In this document: piece by piece, positions 17,643 through 25,905 of the stretch
How positions within the stretch are numbered: the stretch's first letter is position 1
Layout of the letters: the number at the start of each line of letters is the position of its first letter
Assembly (NCBI RefSeq): GCF_002013895.1
Contig: NZ_MAFQ01000003.1
Span: forward strand, 310,001-374,000
Direction: 5' to 3'
From: Mycobacteroides franklinii
GTDB taxonomy: Bacteria > Actinomycetota > Actinomycetes > Mycobacteriales > Mycobacteriaceae
Length of the DNA: 64,000 nt
Notes under the pieces: model-generated
The model's input: only the letters and a program-made list of their open reading frames with translations
Told to the model about the DNA's origin: nothing
Database searches by the model: none
Program-made: the position numbers and the translations under genes

Positions 17643-18887
17643 ATGTCACAACCGCAGCGTCGCGTGCAGACGGCCCCTGTTGTCGCGCCCAGTCCCGGCC
17701 GCACCGATCTGGTCGGCGGGGTGCACGGCTGGGCCCGTCCCGAATTCGACCGGGTGGTCCGGAAGTTCGCGTCGATGTATGTCGACCGCATCGGTGGCGG
17801 CGCGCTCTGCGCGTATGTCGACGGCGAACAGGTGCTCGATATCTGGGCCGGTGAGGCGCGGCCGGGCATGTCCTGGACACACGACACCGCGCCTCTCGTG
17901 TATTCGGCATCCAAGGGGGTGACCGCCACCGTGATTCATCGGCTGGCCGACCGCGGGCTGCTGGCCTATGACGCTCCGGTGGCCCGGTACTGGCCGGAGT
18001 TCGCCGCCAACGGCAAGGAATCGATCACGATCCGAGAGGTCTTGGCGCACAAGTCGGGACTGGCCGCACTCGCCCCGCTGGCCTCCACACCCGAGGAACT
18101 GCTCGACCACGAGCTCATGGAGGAACGACTCGCCGCCGCACCCGTCGGACGCTTCTACGGGAAGGCCGCCTACCACGCGATGAGCTACGGCTGGCTGCTG
18201 GCCGGGCTCGGACGGGCGATCACCGGACACGACATGCGCGCGCTGTACCGGGCCGAGATCGCCGAACCCCTTGGGGTCGATGGCATCCACCTGGGGCGCC
18301 CGCCGGCAGATTCGCCGACCATTCCCGCCGGAATCTACGCGCAACTCGACAAAGCGGTGAACACTCCGTTCCTGTCTCGTGGCCTGTCCATCGGAGCACG
18401 CCTCGTCGACGCCATCCCGGCCGCGCGGGGGGCCACCGGCGCGATCCACGTCCCCGGGGCCGAACGCATCATCGCCGACAACGGGCACACCAGCGCACCG
18501 CTGTTCGACACCCAGATGGGCGCGGCCAACGCCATCTGCACCGCACCGGCGCTGGCCAAGCTCTACGCCGCGTTGAGCAATCGAGGAAGCGTCGACGGTC
18601 GGCAGCTGTTGTCGGCCGAGAAGACCGCCGAGCTTGCCCGTGGGCGCGGGATCAGGCCCGGCCTTCCTGTCACCCGGGACATTTGGGACCTCGGCTACCA
18701 CTGCTTCCCGGCCCCGGGCCTGGTGGGCGGTTTCGGCCACATGGGCGCGGGCGGTTCCACCGGATGGGCAGACCCGAAGCGCCACATCGCTGTTGGGCTA
18801 GCACACAACCACCTGATACTGCCCAATCCGATGCACAATGTGGCCTTCCCCCGACTATGGGCCGCGACCGTGCGGAGCGCTCGCTAG
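17643..18887 (+). CDS. Beta-lactamase-fold serine esterase/hydrolase (class VIII type)
   Basis: 414-residue protein of the serine beta-lactamase/penicillin-binding fold. The SxxK motif is S88-A-S-K91 ([10 protein letters not shown]), the second motif probably centres on Tyr177 (AAYHAMSYG), and the C-terminal block contains [16 protein letters not shown]. Mycobacterial relatives (LipE, LipL, LipP type) are esterases acting on short acyl chains or lipids. There is no signal peptide. The start is an ATG with no strong Shine-Dalgarno site. Its TAG stop shares CTAG with the stop of the convergent R2lox gene. Confidence 0.85.
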   Translation: MSQPQRRVQTAPVVAPSPGRTDLVGGVHGWARPEFDRVVRKFASMYVDRIGGGALCAYVDGEQVLDIWAGEARPGMSWTHDTAPLVYSASKGVTATVIHRLADRGLLAYDAPVARYWPEFAANGKESITIREVLAHKSGLAALAPLASTPEELLDHELMEERLAAAPVGRFYGKAAYHAMSYGWLLAGLGRAITGHDMRALYRAEIAEPLGVDGIHLGRPPADSPTIPAGIYAQLDKAVNTPFLSRGLSIGARLVDAIPAARGATGAIHVPGAERIIADNGHTSAPLFDTQMGAANAICTAPALAKLYAALSNRGSVDGRQLLSAEKTAELARGRGIRPGLPVTRDIWDLGYHCFPAPGLVGGFGHMGAGGSTGWADPKRHIAVGLAHNHLILPNPMHNVAFPRLWAATVRSAR

Positions 18888-19825
18888 GCCGTGGCGGCCA
18901 GTGCCTGCCGATCCTCGGCGGCGAACGTGTCCTCCAGCTGGAGCGGCGAGTAGTCGAGGTCGATCTCTCCGAGCGGGCGGCCGCGGGCGCTGCTGATGGT
19001 TCCGAATCGGCGCATGCCTTTGTCGGCGGAGTACTGCATGAACTCGTCGAGGGAAAGCCCGAACGGGGTATCTTCCCCGTAAAGTCCGAACCCTTCCTCG
19101 GTGAGACGCAGGGCGATCGGGATGAGTTCGTTCATGCGAGCCTCGAACACCGACCAGTTCACATCGTCGGCCGCGACGTGACGACGGCAGGTGAAGGTGC
19201 CCCAGGCCATGTGGCGCCGCTCGTCGTCGCCGATCCGGCGAACCAGCTCCTGCATACCGGGGAGGATCCCCCGGTCGACGCAAATCTTGTGCCACGCATA
19301 GTATCCCGTGAGTGCGAGCATGCCCTCCACAACGTGGTTGTAGGTCACCGAGGCGCGAACCTGCGCCGCCGGCGACGGGTCGGAGGCGAGCCGCCCGAGA
19401 GCATCGGGAAGTTCCTCGAAGAAGATCTCGCGATACGCGGGAAGCTCATCGAGATATCCGTGCAGGTCCGCGCTGACGCCTACCGCGTCGAGCCATAGCC
19501 GGAACACCTGAGTGTGCTTGGCTTCCTCGAAAGCGAACTGTGTCAGGTACATTTCGTCACCGAGTCGCCCCTCGGCACGCATGGCCGACATGAATGGCTG
19601 GATATCCTGGGTCACCGACTCCTCCCCCGCGATGAACTGTGCGCACAGCCGGGTGGCGTAGTCACGTTCGCGATCGGTGAGCGACTCCCAGTCGGCTCGG
19701 TCGCGCGAGAAATCGATACCGGCCGGGTCCCAAAATTTCGCGTTACCACCCGCGAACAGCTTGAGCGGCAAGGAATCCCAGTTGAGCCCTCCGGCCTGCA
19801 GCGATCCATACTGTGTGCGCGTCAT
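18884..19825 (-). CDS. R2-like ligand-binding oxidase (R2lox), Mn/Fe protein
   Basis: 313-residue ferritin-like protein homologous to Rv0233. Every metal ligand known for M. tuberculosis R2lox falls at the same residue number here: Glu68, Glu101, His104, Glu167, Glu202 and His205. The Val71 and Tyr162 that form the ether crosslink are also present, which separates it from ribonucleotide reductase R2. These proteins hold a Mn/Fe cofactor and a long-chain fatty-acid-like ligand and catalyse an unknown two-electron oxidation. AGGAGG lies four bases before the ATG, fixing the start. It lies 67 bases after a broken FAD-desaturase gene, probably in the same TetR-led operon. Confidence 0.95.
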   Translation of the reverse strand: MTRTQYGSLQAGGLNWDSLPLKLFAGGNAKFWDPAGIDFSRDRADWESLTDRERDYATRLCAQFIAGEESVTQDIQPFMSAMRAEGRLGDEMYLTQFAFEEAKHTQVFRLWLDAVGVSADLHGYLDELPAYREIFFEELPDALGRLASDPSPAAQVRASVTYNHVVEGMLALTGYYAWHKICVDRGILPGMQELVRRIGDDERRHMAWGTFTCRRHVAADDVNWSVFEARMNELIPIALRLTEEGFGLYGEDTPFGLSLDEFMQYSADKGMRRFGTISSARGRPLGEIDLDYSPLQLEDTFAAEDRQALAATA

Positions 19826-19892
19826 AGGGCCTCCTAGTGTCGACATTGACCTAGTACCCATGCTGAATGTGAGGCGGCTCACAATCAAGGGC

Positions 19893-21263
19893 TCAGCCCA
19901 CTGGCATCTGATCGAGAATCGCACGGGTCGCCAGCTCCGCGCTCTGCGCGGCCCCACCGATGGTCGACGGGAAGTCGGTCGCGGTCCAGTCACCGGCGAG
20001 CGCCAACCCGCGCACCGTGGTGAGCTGCGGCGGGCGGGTGCCGGCCGTACCCGGACGTTCGCTGTACGTGGCGCGCGGCATCCGCACGACCTTGGCGTGC
20101 ACCAATTCCGCATCCCGGGCTGCCGGATAGTAGTCGCGCAAGAACCGCATACAGGTGTCGACGATCTCGCTACTCGACTTCAGTGAGTTCAACGCATACG
20201 CGGCGCTGACCGTGATCTCGTACGAATGCAGTCCGCGTTCGCCGCCGTCGTACCCCACCATCTTCTGCCGATCGAAGACTTGCTCGACAACACCTTCGCC
20301 GCCCACCAGGGCGTCGAGGATGGTTTCCAATCCCAGCGATTTATCGAGTTACAGGTACACACTCACCAGTGGAGCGGGGACGAGATTGGCCGCCGCCCGG
20401 TACAACTGCTCATGCCCGGGTACCGCGTCGAGCAGTCCCTCGATCGCCCAGGGCGGGACGGCGCAGATCACCGCATCGGCGGCAATGAATTCGCCATCGG
20501 TCAGCGTCACGCCGGTAACGGCGTTGTCATGCACCGTGATTGACTGAACACCGGCACGGCCACGCACCTCACAGCCATGATTGGCAAGCACCTTCTCGGC
20601 GCCGGTGACGAACAGTGACGTGAAGTCCACGGTGGAGTACAGCAGCGATCCGTTGCGCGCAGCACCGCGTCCGCGCCGGGCCATGGTGACCAGCAGATTG
20701 CGGAATGCGCTGGCGGAGATGAGGTTCGGCTTCTCGTTGTGTGCGCCGATGATCAGAAAATCGATCCAGGTGTCGCGGGCTATCTTGGGCATCCCGATGC
20801 GGTCAAGCCACTGTTGCGCGGTGATGGTGTCCAGATCACTGGGAGGTCGGGCGCAATCACGGACAATCCGCATGTAGGCACGCCACACCCGGAGCCGGTC
20901 GGCGATGCTCGCGGCGGGAAGCCACGCGAATGTCCGGAACAGTGAGGTGTCATCCACCTCGCCCCCGGGCAGTAGTCTGCGTGCATAGGTTCCCGACTGT
21001 GCGGCCAAAAGGTCTCGCGCCCCGATGGTTTCGAGGTAGCGCAACAGCTCCTCCATCGATCCGGACATGACGTGCACGCCATTGTCGGCGACGTCGTCGA
21101 CCTGGGGAATCTCGATCGAATGGGTGCGGCCGCCCAGCGTGGCCCGGCGTTCCAACAGCGTCACCCGGTACCCCGCCTCGGCCATCCACACCGCCGAGGC
21201 GAGCCCTGCCACCCCGGCGCCGATCACCACGCAGTGCCGGGAACTGTCAGTCACGGGCGGCAC
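19893..21263 (-). pseudogene. FAD-dependent desaturase/amine oxidase (HpnE/phytoene-desaturase type), interrupted by in-frame TAA
   Basis: One 457-codon reading frame cut by a single TAA at 20349-20351. Upstream are 304 residues with the FAD-binding start VVIGAGVAGLASAVWMAEAG (GxGxxG at 15-20) and TLGGRTHSI. Downstream the same frame continues with LDKSLGLETILDALVGGEG, VFDRQKM and the C-terminal FAD motif [20 protein letters not shown]. The stop replaces one residue of the strand SVYL-x-LD, where relatives have an aromatic residue. It is a point nonsense mutation or a sequencing error, not a frameshift. The intact protein would dehydrogenate an isoprenoid or lipid. It overlaps the upstream TetR gene by 17 bases. 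Confidence 0.85.
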
Positions 21264-21846
21264 CCAATCCGTGCGTGATGTAGTCGGCGAAGTAGCGACG
21301 CACCGCCACCGGATCCGACAGGTCGATCACGATGGGCGGAAGCACTTCGATGCTCATCAGGGTTCGGATGATCCACTCGGCGGCCTCTTCCGGCACGATG
21401 CGACGCGGAATCTCCTTGCGTTCCTGCGCTTCCCGTATGCGGGGCGTCCAGAATGCCACGGAGCGCGCCATCAGGTCCTCGCCGCGCTCGTCAAGGATGA
21501 GCTCTAGCAGATCGGTGGTGTGCAGGGCCAGGTGATCCGTCCAGCGGCGATGCTCGCAGATCCCCGCGGCAGCGGCCGAGACCTGATCGACAAGCGTGCT
21601 CTCGGCACCTACCGCCGCGGCGAAGAACTCGATGAATGCATCGGCGAGATAACCGAATGCGGTGTCGATGGCGGCCTGCTTGCCACCAAACCAGTTGTAC
21701 AGGGTGCTACGGGATACCCCAGCCTGTTCGGCCGCGGCCGACAGATTGAACCGTTGCATACCCGACCGCACCAGCGTCATGGCGACTGCCGCCACGATGG
21801 GTTCGGGAATATCGTCGCGCGGGTTGTCCGCCGTCGCCACCTTCAT
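21247..21846 (-). CDS. TetR-family transcriptional regulator
   Basis: About 199 residues. The helix-turn-helix is in the first 60 residues (RFNLSAAAEQAGVSRSTLYN then WFGGKQAAIDTAFGYLADAF), followed by an all-helical ligand domain. The ATG at 21846 is preferred over earlier starts. It has no Shine-Dalgarno site, but TATTGT (TANNNT) ends seven bases before it, so a leaderless transcript is plausible. An 8-bp perfect inverted repeat surrounds that element, suggesting autorepression. The gene ends inside the FAD-desaturase gene (17-base overlap), with R2lox beyond, so it probably regulates that unit and perhaps the divided Ddn genes behind it. Confidence 0.88.
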   Translation of the reverse strand: MKVATADNPRDDIPEPIVAAVAMTLVRSGMQRFNLSAAAEQAGVSRSTLYNWFGGKQAAIDTAFGYLADAFIEFFAAAVGAESTLVDQVSAAAAGICEHRRWTDHLALHTTDLLELILDERGEDLMARSVAFWTPRIREAQERKEIPRRIVPEEAAEWIIRTLMSIEVLPPIVIDLSDPVAVRRYFADYITHGLGAARD

Positions 21847-21847
21847 G

Positions 21848-21874
21848 TTGGACACAATATGAAAAAGTGTCCAA
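21848..21874. promoter_or_regulatory. TetR operator candidate overlapping a leaderless promoter
   Basis: TTGGACAC and GTGTCCAA form a perfect 8-bp inverted repeat separated by 11 bases, directly upstream of the TetR start. On the minus strand a TANNNT -10 element (TATTGT) lies partly within the repeat. This is the usual layout of an autorepressed TetR promoter. Confidence 0.7.
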
Positions 21875-21927
21875 TTCGTCAATGGCGCTTTCGGGAGGTG
21901 CCGGCACCCCGATTTTCAGGGCCGGCG

Positions 21928-22371
21928 TTAAGCAGGCACGCAGACGATGACCGGGATGTCCCGGTCGGTGTTCTTCTGGTAGCCCGCGTAACCCGGGTTG
22001 ACCTTGACGATCGCCGGCCACAGTGCGGCCTTCTCCTCGGCGGAGGCTGTGTGTGCAGTGAAGGGACGTGTCACGTCATCCACGGCGATTTCGACTGCCG
22101 GGTTTTTGACGAGATTCTTGTACCAGGCCGGGTTGTCCGTGCCGCCGCCGTAGGAGGCCACCAGCACCACCCTGCTGGGCTCGTAGATCGGCGCGGTCAG
22201 CAGTGTGCCGCGACGCTGGCCCGTCTTGCTGCCGATGGTGTAGAGCTCCACCGGCTGCATGCCCAGCACCTTCTTGGGATAGCGACCGCCGGTGAGCGCG
22301 AGCACCGCGCGGTGCCCGTTCTCCAGGAACCAGGCGCCAATTCGGATGGCCCAATCGGGTTGCTTGCTCAC
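21928..22371 (-). CDS. Deazaflavin-dependent nitroreductase family protein (Ddn-like), copy B
   Basis: 147-residue split-beta-barrel protein of the F420-dependent FDOR-A/Ddn family. It has the membrane-associating N-terminal helix (AIRIGAWFLENGHRAVLALT), then the F420-binding segments ELYTIGSKTGQRRGTLLTAP, VLVASYGGGTDNPAWYKNLV and the closing PGYAGYQKNTDRDIPVIVC. Such proteins reduce quinones or nitro compounds with F420H2 at the membrane. It is the downstream member of a tandem pair, 9 bases after copy A. Both differ enough to suggest old duplication and separate substrates. Confidence 0.88.
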   Translation of the reverse strand: MSKQPDWAIRIGAWFLENGHRAVLALTGGRYPKKVLGMQPVELYTIGSKTGQRRGTLLTAPIYEPSRVVLVASYGGGTDNPAWYKNLVKNPAVEIAVDDVTRPFTAHTASAEEKAALWPAIVKVNPGYAGYQKNTDRDIPVIVCVPA

Positions 22372-22380
22372 AGATATCTC

Positions 22381-22836
22381 CTAAACCGGTTCACAGATGA
22401 CGACGGGAATGTCTCGGGTGGTGCTGCGCTGGTATCCCGCGTACGGGTTGCCGACGCCGCGCGTGATCTCGGGCCAGAGTTCGGCCTTCTCCTCGGCCGA
22501 AGCGGTGCGCGCGATGTAGGGCTTGGTCTCGCCGCGCACGGTGATCTCGACATTCGGATTCGCGACGAGATTCAAATACCAGGCGGGGTTATGGGAGGCT
22601 CCGCCCAGCGAGGCGATCACGACGATGCGCTCGGGCGTGAAGATGGGCGAACTCAACAACGACGAGCGGCGCTCACCGGACTTGCGTCCGATGGTGTGCA
22701 ACTCCAGTGTGGGCATGAAACCGAGCTTGTGCGGCCAGCGACCGCCCGTCAGCTTCAACAGCGCCCGGTGCCCGTTTTCCAGTACCCAGGCGCCGCCCTC
22801 GGCGAGCCAGTCAGGTGTCTTCTGCTTGTCGCCCAT
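22381..22836 (-). CDS. Deazaflavin-dependent nitroreductase family protein (Ddn-like), copy A
   Basis: 151-residue paralogue of the following gene with the same layout: hydrophobic N-terminal helix (WVLENGHRALLKLTGGRWPH), F420 phosphate-binding ELHTIGRKSGERRSSLLSSP, VVIASLGGASHNPAWYLNLV and the end motif NPYAGYQRSTTRDIPVVICE. Roughly half of the residues match copy B by eye. The expected activity is F420H2-dependent reduction of a quinone or other lipophilic acceptor. It lies 27 bases after the Rv0499-type gene, so it may be read from the upstream operon as well. Confidence 0.88.
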   Translation of the reverse strand: MGDKQKTPDWLAEGGAWVLENGHRALLKLTGGRWPHKLGFMPTLELHTIGRKSGERRSSLLSSPIFTPERIVVIASLGGASHNPAWYLNLVANPNVEITVRGETKPYIARTASAEEKAELWPEITRGVGNPYAGYQRSTTRDIPVVICEPV

Positions 22837-22863
22837 GCCCGTCTCCCTCGTCAGGTAGCCCGA

Positions 22864-23703
22864 TCAGTTTACCGGCACCATGGCGAGCTGGCGAGACTGC
22901 ACCACCAGAGCGCCCTCGGAGTCGATCACCGTGTGTTCGGAGTCAAACCAGTGTTGGCCGATCTGGTTGGTGCTGCACAACACTCGCAACCAGCCGTCCG
23001 CAGGCAGCGTACGTAGATACGTGGTCAGCTGCACGGTGGGCGCCCAGCCGAAACGCCCCAGCGGGAAGGTCACCGGCACCGAGATATCGCCGCATACCAG
23101 GGCGAACAACCCGTCGGGGGCCATATCGCGCGGGCGTGCCCACAACACGATCTCGGGCTTGCCGCGCTCGCTCAGATCGCTCATCGACCGCAGCGAAGGA
23201 CGCACATCGATCCCGCCGAACAGATGGAAGATGTCCCCCATCGGATGCCCCTCGGCAATCGGGGCCACTCCGGGCGGCGGTTCGGCGGGCAGCTGGGTGA
23301 GAGCGGGCGGCAGTGCCGTCAGCAGCGGGCCCACATGCAGTTCTGGCGTGCCGAGGGTGACGACGGCATGTACCGCGGTGCGGTCGCCCTGGATGAGCTC
23401 AGCGTCGACGAGAGAGATCTGCCTGCCGCGTTTGCGTACGGAGGTGCGCACCTGCATGTCACCGGGAGACGGGGCGAACAGATAGCTCGCGCTGACGGCG
23501 ATGGGCTCACTCTCGCCCGCGGATGAGCCGCTTGCGCGAAGACCTTCGGCAAGCGTCTCGCGCGCCGCACCCGCGAGCAGCGCGAGCATGACACCGCCGT
23601 GCAGCTTGGGTCCGATGGTCCAGGTGTCATTCAGGTGCGCGTCAAACAGTCCTTCACCGGCCGGGGTGAGAGACATTGCGTGCGCGAAGGGGGCATCAAC
23701 CAC
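22864..23703 (-). CDS. Acyl-CoA thioesterase-like double hot-dog protein (Rv0499 position)
   Basis: About 279 residues with two hot-dog domains of the 4HBT_3/thioesterase-like superfamily. The N-terminal domain has WTIGPKLHGGVMLALLAGAA and SYLFAPSPGDMQVRTSVRKR; the C-terminal one has VTFPLGRFGWAPTVQLTTYL and GWLRVLCSTNQIGQHWFDSE. Typical members hydrolyse acyl-CoA thioesters. The reading frame stays open to 23847 through the preceding gene, so the start is uncertain; the GTG at 23703, five bases after the upstream stop, is the best fit to the gene spacing. No Shine-Dalgarno site is evident. Order matches Rv0498-Rv0499. Confidence 0.78.
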   Translation of the reverse strand: MVDAPFAHAMSLTPAGEGLFDAHLNDTWTIGPKLHGGVMLALLAGAARETLAEGLRASGSSAGESEPIAVSASYLFAPSPGDMQVRTSVRKRGRQISLVDAELIQGDRTAVHAVVTLGTPELHVGPLLTALPPALTQLPAEPPPGVAPIAEGHPMGDIFHLFGGIDVRPSLRSMSDLSERGKPEIVLWARPRDMAPDGLFALVCGDISVPVTFPLGRFGWAPTVQLTTYLRTLPADGWLRVLCSTNQIGQHWFDSEHTVIDSEGALVVQSRQLAMVPVN

Positions 23704-23708
23704 GCCGT

Positions 23709-24554
23709 CTATCGCACCAGATGAGTTCTGGCGAACTCCAGCGACTCCCTCAAAATGGCCTCGCGCTGGTCTTCGGTGCGCGCGGTCGAGGTGTGTACCT
23801 CGAGCACCACCTGCCCGGTGAAGTCGCCGGCAGCCAACTCCCGGCATACCTGCGCGACGGGCTGAGTTCCCTTGCCGGGCACCAGATGTTCATCGACGGA
23901 TGCGCCGGTGCCATCGGTGAGATGCAGATGCGTCAGCCCCGATCCCATGCGGCGCATCATGTCCAACGCGTCGGTACCGGCGGTCGCGGTATGCGACAGG
24001 TCAAGGGTGTAGTGCGCGTGGTTGGCGTCGGTGGGATCGAATGACGGCGCAAAGGCGGACACCCCGATTCCGGGCCTGCCGCCACGGCGCTTCATGCGTT
24101 CCACCGAGGACTGTCCCGCACCGAAGAGACGGTCGGCCCGCAGCGGGAACATGTTCTCCACCGCCACGTGTACATCGCTCGAATCCTCGAGCACGGCAAC
24201 CTGTTCGGCGAATCCCTCGGCATACCGGCGCTGCCACCGAAACGGCGGGTGCACCACAACGGTTTGCGCGCCCAATTTCTCGGCCGCACGAACACTGCGT
24301 TCCAGCTTCGGAATCGGATTGGCACCCCAAACGCGCTGCGACACAAGCAGGCACGGGGCATGCACCGACAACACCGGCATGTCGTACTTGCGGGAGAGTT
24401 TCGCGACGGCACTGACGTCCTGGCTCACCGCCTCGGCCCACACCATCAGCTCGACACCGTCGTAGCCGAGCCGGGCCGCATACTCGAAGGCCGCTTCGGT
24501 TTTAAGCGGATACACCGAAGCCGTGGACAGACCAACCTTGATCGCAGGGCGCAC
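23709..24554 (-). CDS. Sugar phosphate isomerase/epimerase family TIM barrel (Rv0498 homologue)
   Basis: 281-residue xylose-isomerase-like TIM-barrel protein. It begins RPAIKVGLSTASVYPLKTEA and has FEYAARLGYDGVELMVW, SVHAPCLL, VVVHPPFRWQ and VAVENMFPL. The barrel strand near the end is HLHLTDGTGASVDEHLVPGK, with likely metal ligands among the His, Asp and Glu residues of these strands. The reaction is unknown. It lies between the Rv0497-type membrane protein and the thioesterase-like gene on the same strand, a conserved mycobacterial arrangement. Confidence 0.88.
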   Translation of the reverse strand: MRPAIKVGLSTASVYPLKTEAAFEYAARLGYDGVELMVWAEAVSQDVSAVAKLSRKYDMPVLSVHAPCLLVSQRVWGANPIPKLERSVRAAEKLGAQTVVVHPPFRWQRRYAEGFAEQVAVLEDSSDVHVAVENMFPLRADRLFGAGQSSVERMKRRGGRPGIGVSAFAPSFDPTDANHAHYTLDLSHTATAGTDALDMMRRMGSGLTHLHLTDGTGASVDEHLVPGKGTQPVAQVCRELAAGDFTGQVVLEVHTSTARTEDQREAILRESLEFARTHLVR

Positions 24555-24570
24555 GGTTCGGTAACGCTAC

Positions 24571-25848
24571 CTAATCAACCGCTTGCAGCATGAGTACAAG
24601 TGGGCCGAAGGCGATCAGCGCTCCCACCACAATCGCGATGAGAATGCTGGCCAGGTCCACCGTTTTGCGAATCACCCACAGTGAGGCGACCAGAATTGCG
24701 ATGAACAACACACCCAGGACCAACGCGATGCCCTGATTCCAGCTCCACAGTTCCCGAAATCCGAAGAAGAGGCCCGCACCCGCGGCGGCGGCCAGCAGGT
24801 ACTGCGCGGCGATCCAGCTGCCCTGCAGGTAGGTCTTGATCTTCTCCCGGCGGTCGGCCTTGGCCGCGGCAGTGTCGGATTCGGACCTCTTGTCGGTGTC
24901 GGCCGCGGCAAGCTGACTGACCTCGGAGTCGGCCCCGTGCTGGCCGACGAGCTCCTGAAGCTCATGTTCCAGTTGGTAGTCGTTCTCGTCGTAGTCGTTC
25001 TCCGCGCCCTCGACATCGTGCTCGGCGTCGTGTGAGGTCCACTCGACGGCCGAGGCGCGTCCGTACGGGTCGTCTTCTTCGTGCCGCGCGTAGTCGTCGT
25101 GCCCATCCTCATGGACTTCCGGATGGACTTCCGGATGGGCTTCCGGTTCCGGTTCTGCGTGCGGATGCACGACCGCCTCAGGCTCCGGCACAGGCGCGAG
25201 CTCGGGTTCCGGCTCGACGGGCGCGGGGACAGACACCGACGGAGGCGGAGTCACTGGAGGGATGGGCACGGCAGGCGGGGCAGGTTCGGCCGCCGGTGCC
25301 GGCGTGGCCGCCTCGGGCTTGAGTGCGGGCGCCGGCTCGGACTTGGGTTCGCCGGTGACCGGGGAGATGACACCGGTGGCGTCATTGAAGTCGATCGACT
25401 TCCGCGGTTCTCCGGGCCGGGCGACGGGTGTGGGGGTCGGCGGGAAGATGCTGCGAAGCGAAGACGCCATCGCGGAAGGCTGTCCCGGTGCCGACGGCGT
25501 GCTGGGGCCGCGACGCGCCGCCTCGTCGGCCATGCTGTCGCCACCGAACAGCGCATCCTCGTTGGAACGCAGGTAGGAACGAGCCCCCGACGGGGCCGGA
25601 GCTTCCGGGGCCTTGGCCGCCTCGGGCGCAACAGCGGTTTCGGGCGTGGGTGCCGGGTTCGGGCGCGCCCGGCCGCCCTTCTTGTCACGGATGACGGGGA
25701 TCTCACCGGTCAGCTCGGCCACCGGGATCGCGTCAGCATTGCCGCGCATGCGGCGGCGGTGGCCGCTGATCTTGCCGTCGGCGGCGCCATTGCGCGCCAG
25801 CAGCTCGGCAACCGATACCGGCCGCTGCGTGTCGTCTGACTCGGTCAT
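24571..25848 (-). CDS. Rv0497-like membrane protein with long Pro/Glu-rich cytoplasmic domain
   Basis: 425 residues. It starts with the actinobacterial motif SVAELLARNG and a basic stretch (HRRRMRG) seen in several mycobacterial envelope proteins. A low-complexity region rich in Pro, Ala and Glu follows (about residues 60-330), ending in acidic and His-rich repeats (PEVHPEVHEDGHDD). The C-terminal 90 residues hold about three to four transmembrane helices (SWIAAQYLLAAAAGAGLFFG; ALVLGVLFIAILVASLWVI; ASILIAIVVGALIAFGPLVL). The function is unknown. A 12-bp tandem repeat in the coding DNA at 25111-25146 could vary in copy number. It starts 57 bases after the ppx1 stop. Confidence 0.82.
   Translation of the reverse strand: MTESDDTQRPVSVAELLARNGAADGKISGHRRRMRGNADAIPVAELTGEIPVIRDKKGGRARPNPAPTPETAVAPEAAKAPEAPAPSGARSYLRSNEDALFGGDSMADEAARRGPSTPSAPGQPSAMASSLRSIFPPTPTPVARPGEPRKSIDFNDATGVISPVTGEPKSEPAPALKPEAATPAPAAEPAPPAVPIPPVTPPPSVSVPAPVEPEPELAPVPEPEAVVHPHAEPEPEAHPEVHPEVHEDGHDDYARHEEDDPYGRASAVEWTSHDAEHDVEGAENDYDENDYQLEHELQELVGQHGADSEVSQLAAADTDKRSESDTAAAKADRREKIKTYLQGSWIAAQYLLAAAAGAGLFFGFRELWSWNQGIALVLGVLFIAILVASLWVIRKTVDLASILIAIVVGALIAFGPLVLMLQAVD
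25111..25146. repeat. Three 12-bp tandem repeats inside the Rv0497-like gene
   Basis: ATGGACTTCCGG occurs at 25111-25122 and 25123-25134, with a one-base variant (ATGGGCTTCCGG) at 25135-25146, followed by a half unit. The unit is a multiple of three, so gain or loss keeps frame and changes the number of Pro-Glu-Val-His units in the acidic domain. Confidence 0.9.
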
Positions 25849-25905
25849 GTCCTCTCCTACCGTCCGAGGCTTATGTCGCCGGCACTGCGGCTCCGGGGAC
25901 GGGTT

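Noticed and set aside
17646..18785. 379-codon open frame antisense to the serine esterase
   Set aside because: The + strand frame has SxxK and other family motifs; the antisense product has none.
18884..20113. 409-residue version of R2lox with a longer N terminus
   Set aside because: The extra 96 residues are Arg/Pro/Ser-rich and run antisense into the next region; AGGAGG before the ATG at 19825 and exact ligand numbering support the short form.
21520..23016. 498-codon open frame on the + strand
   Set aside because: Runs antisense through TetR, both Ddn-like genes and part of the thioesterase-like gene; no motif is recognisable.
25111..25146. CRISPR-like repeats
   Set aside because: The 12-bp units are directly adjacent with no spacers and lie in a coding region; they are a simple tandem repeat.
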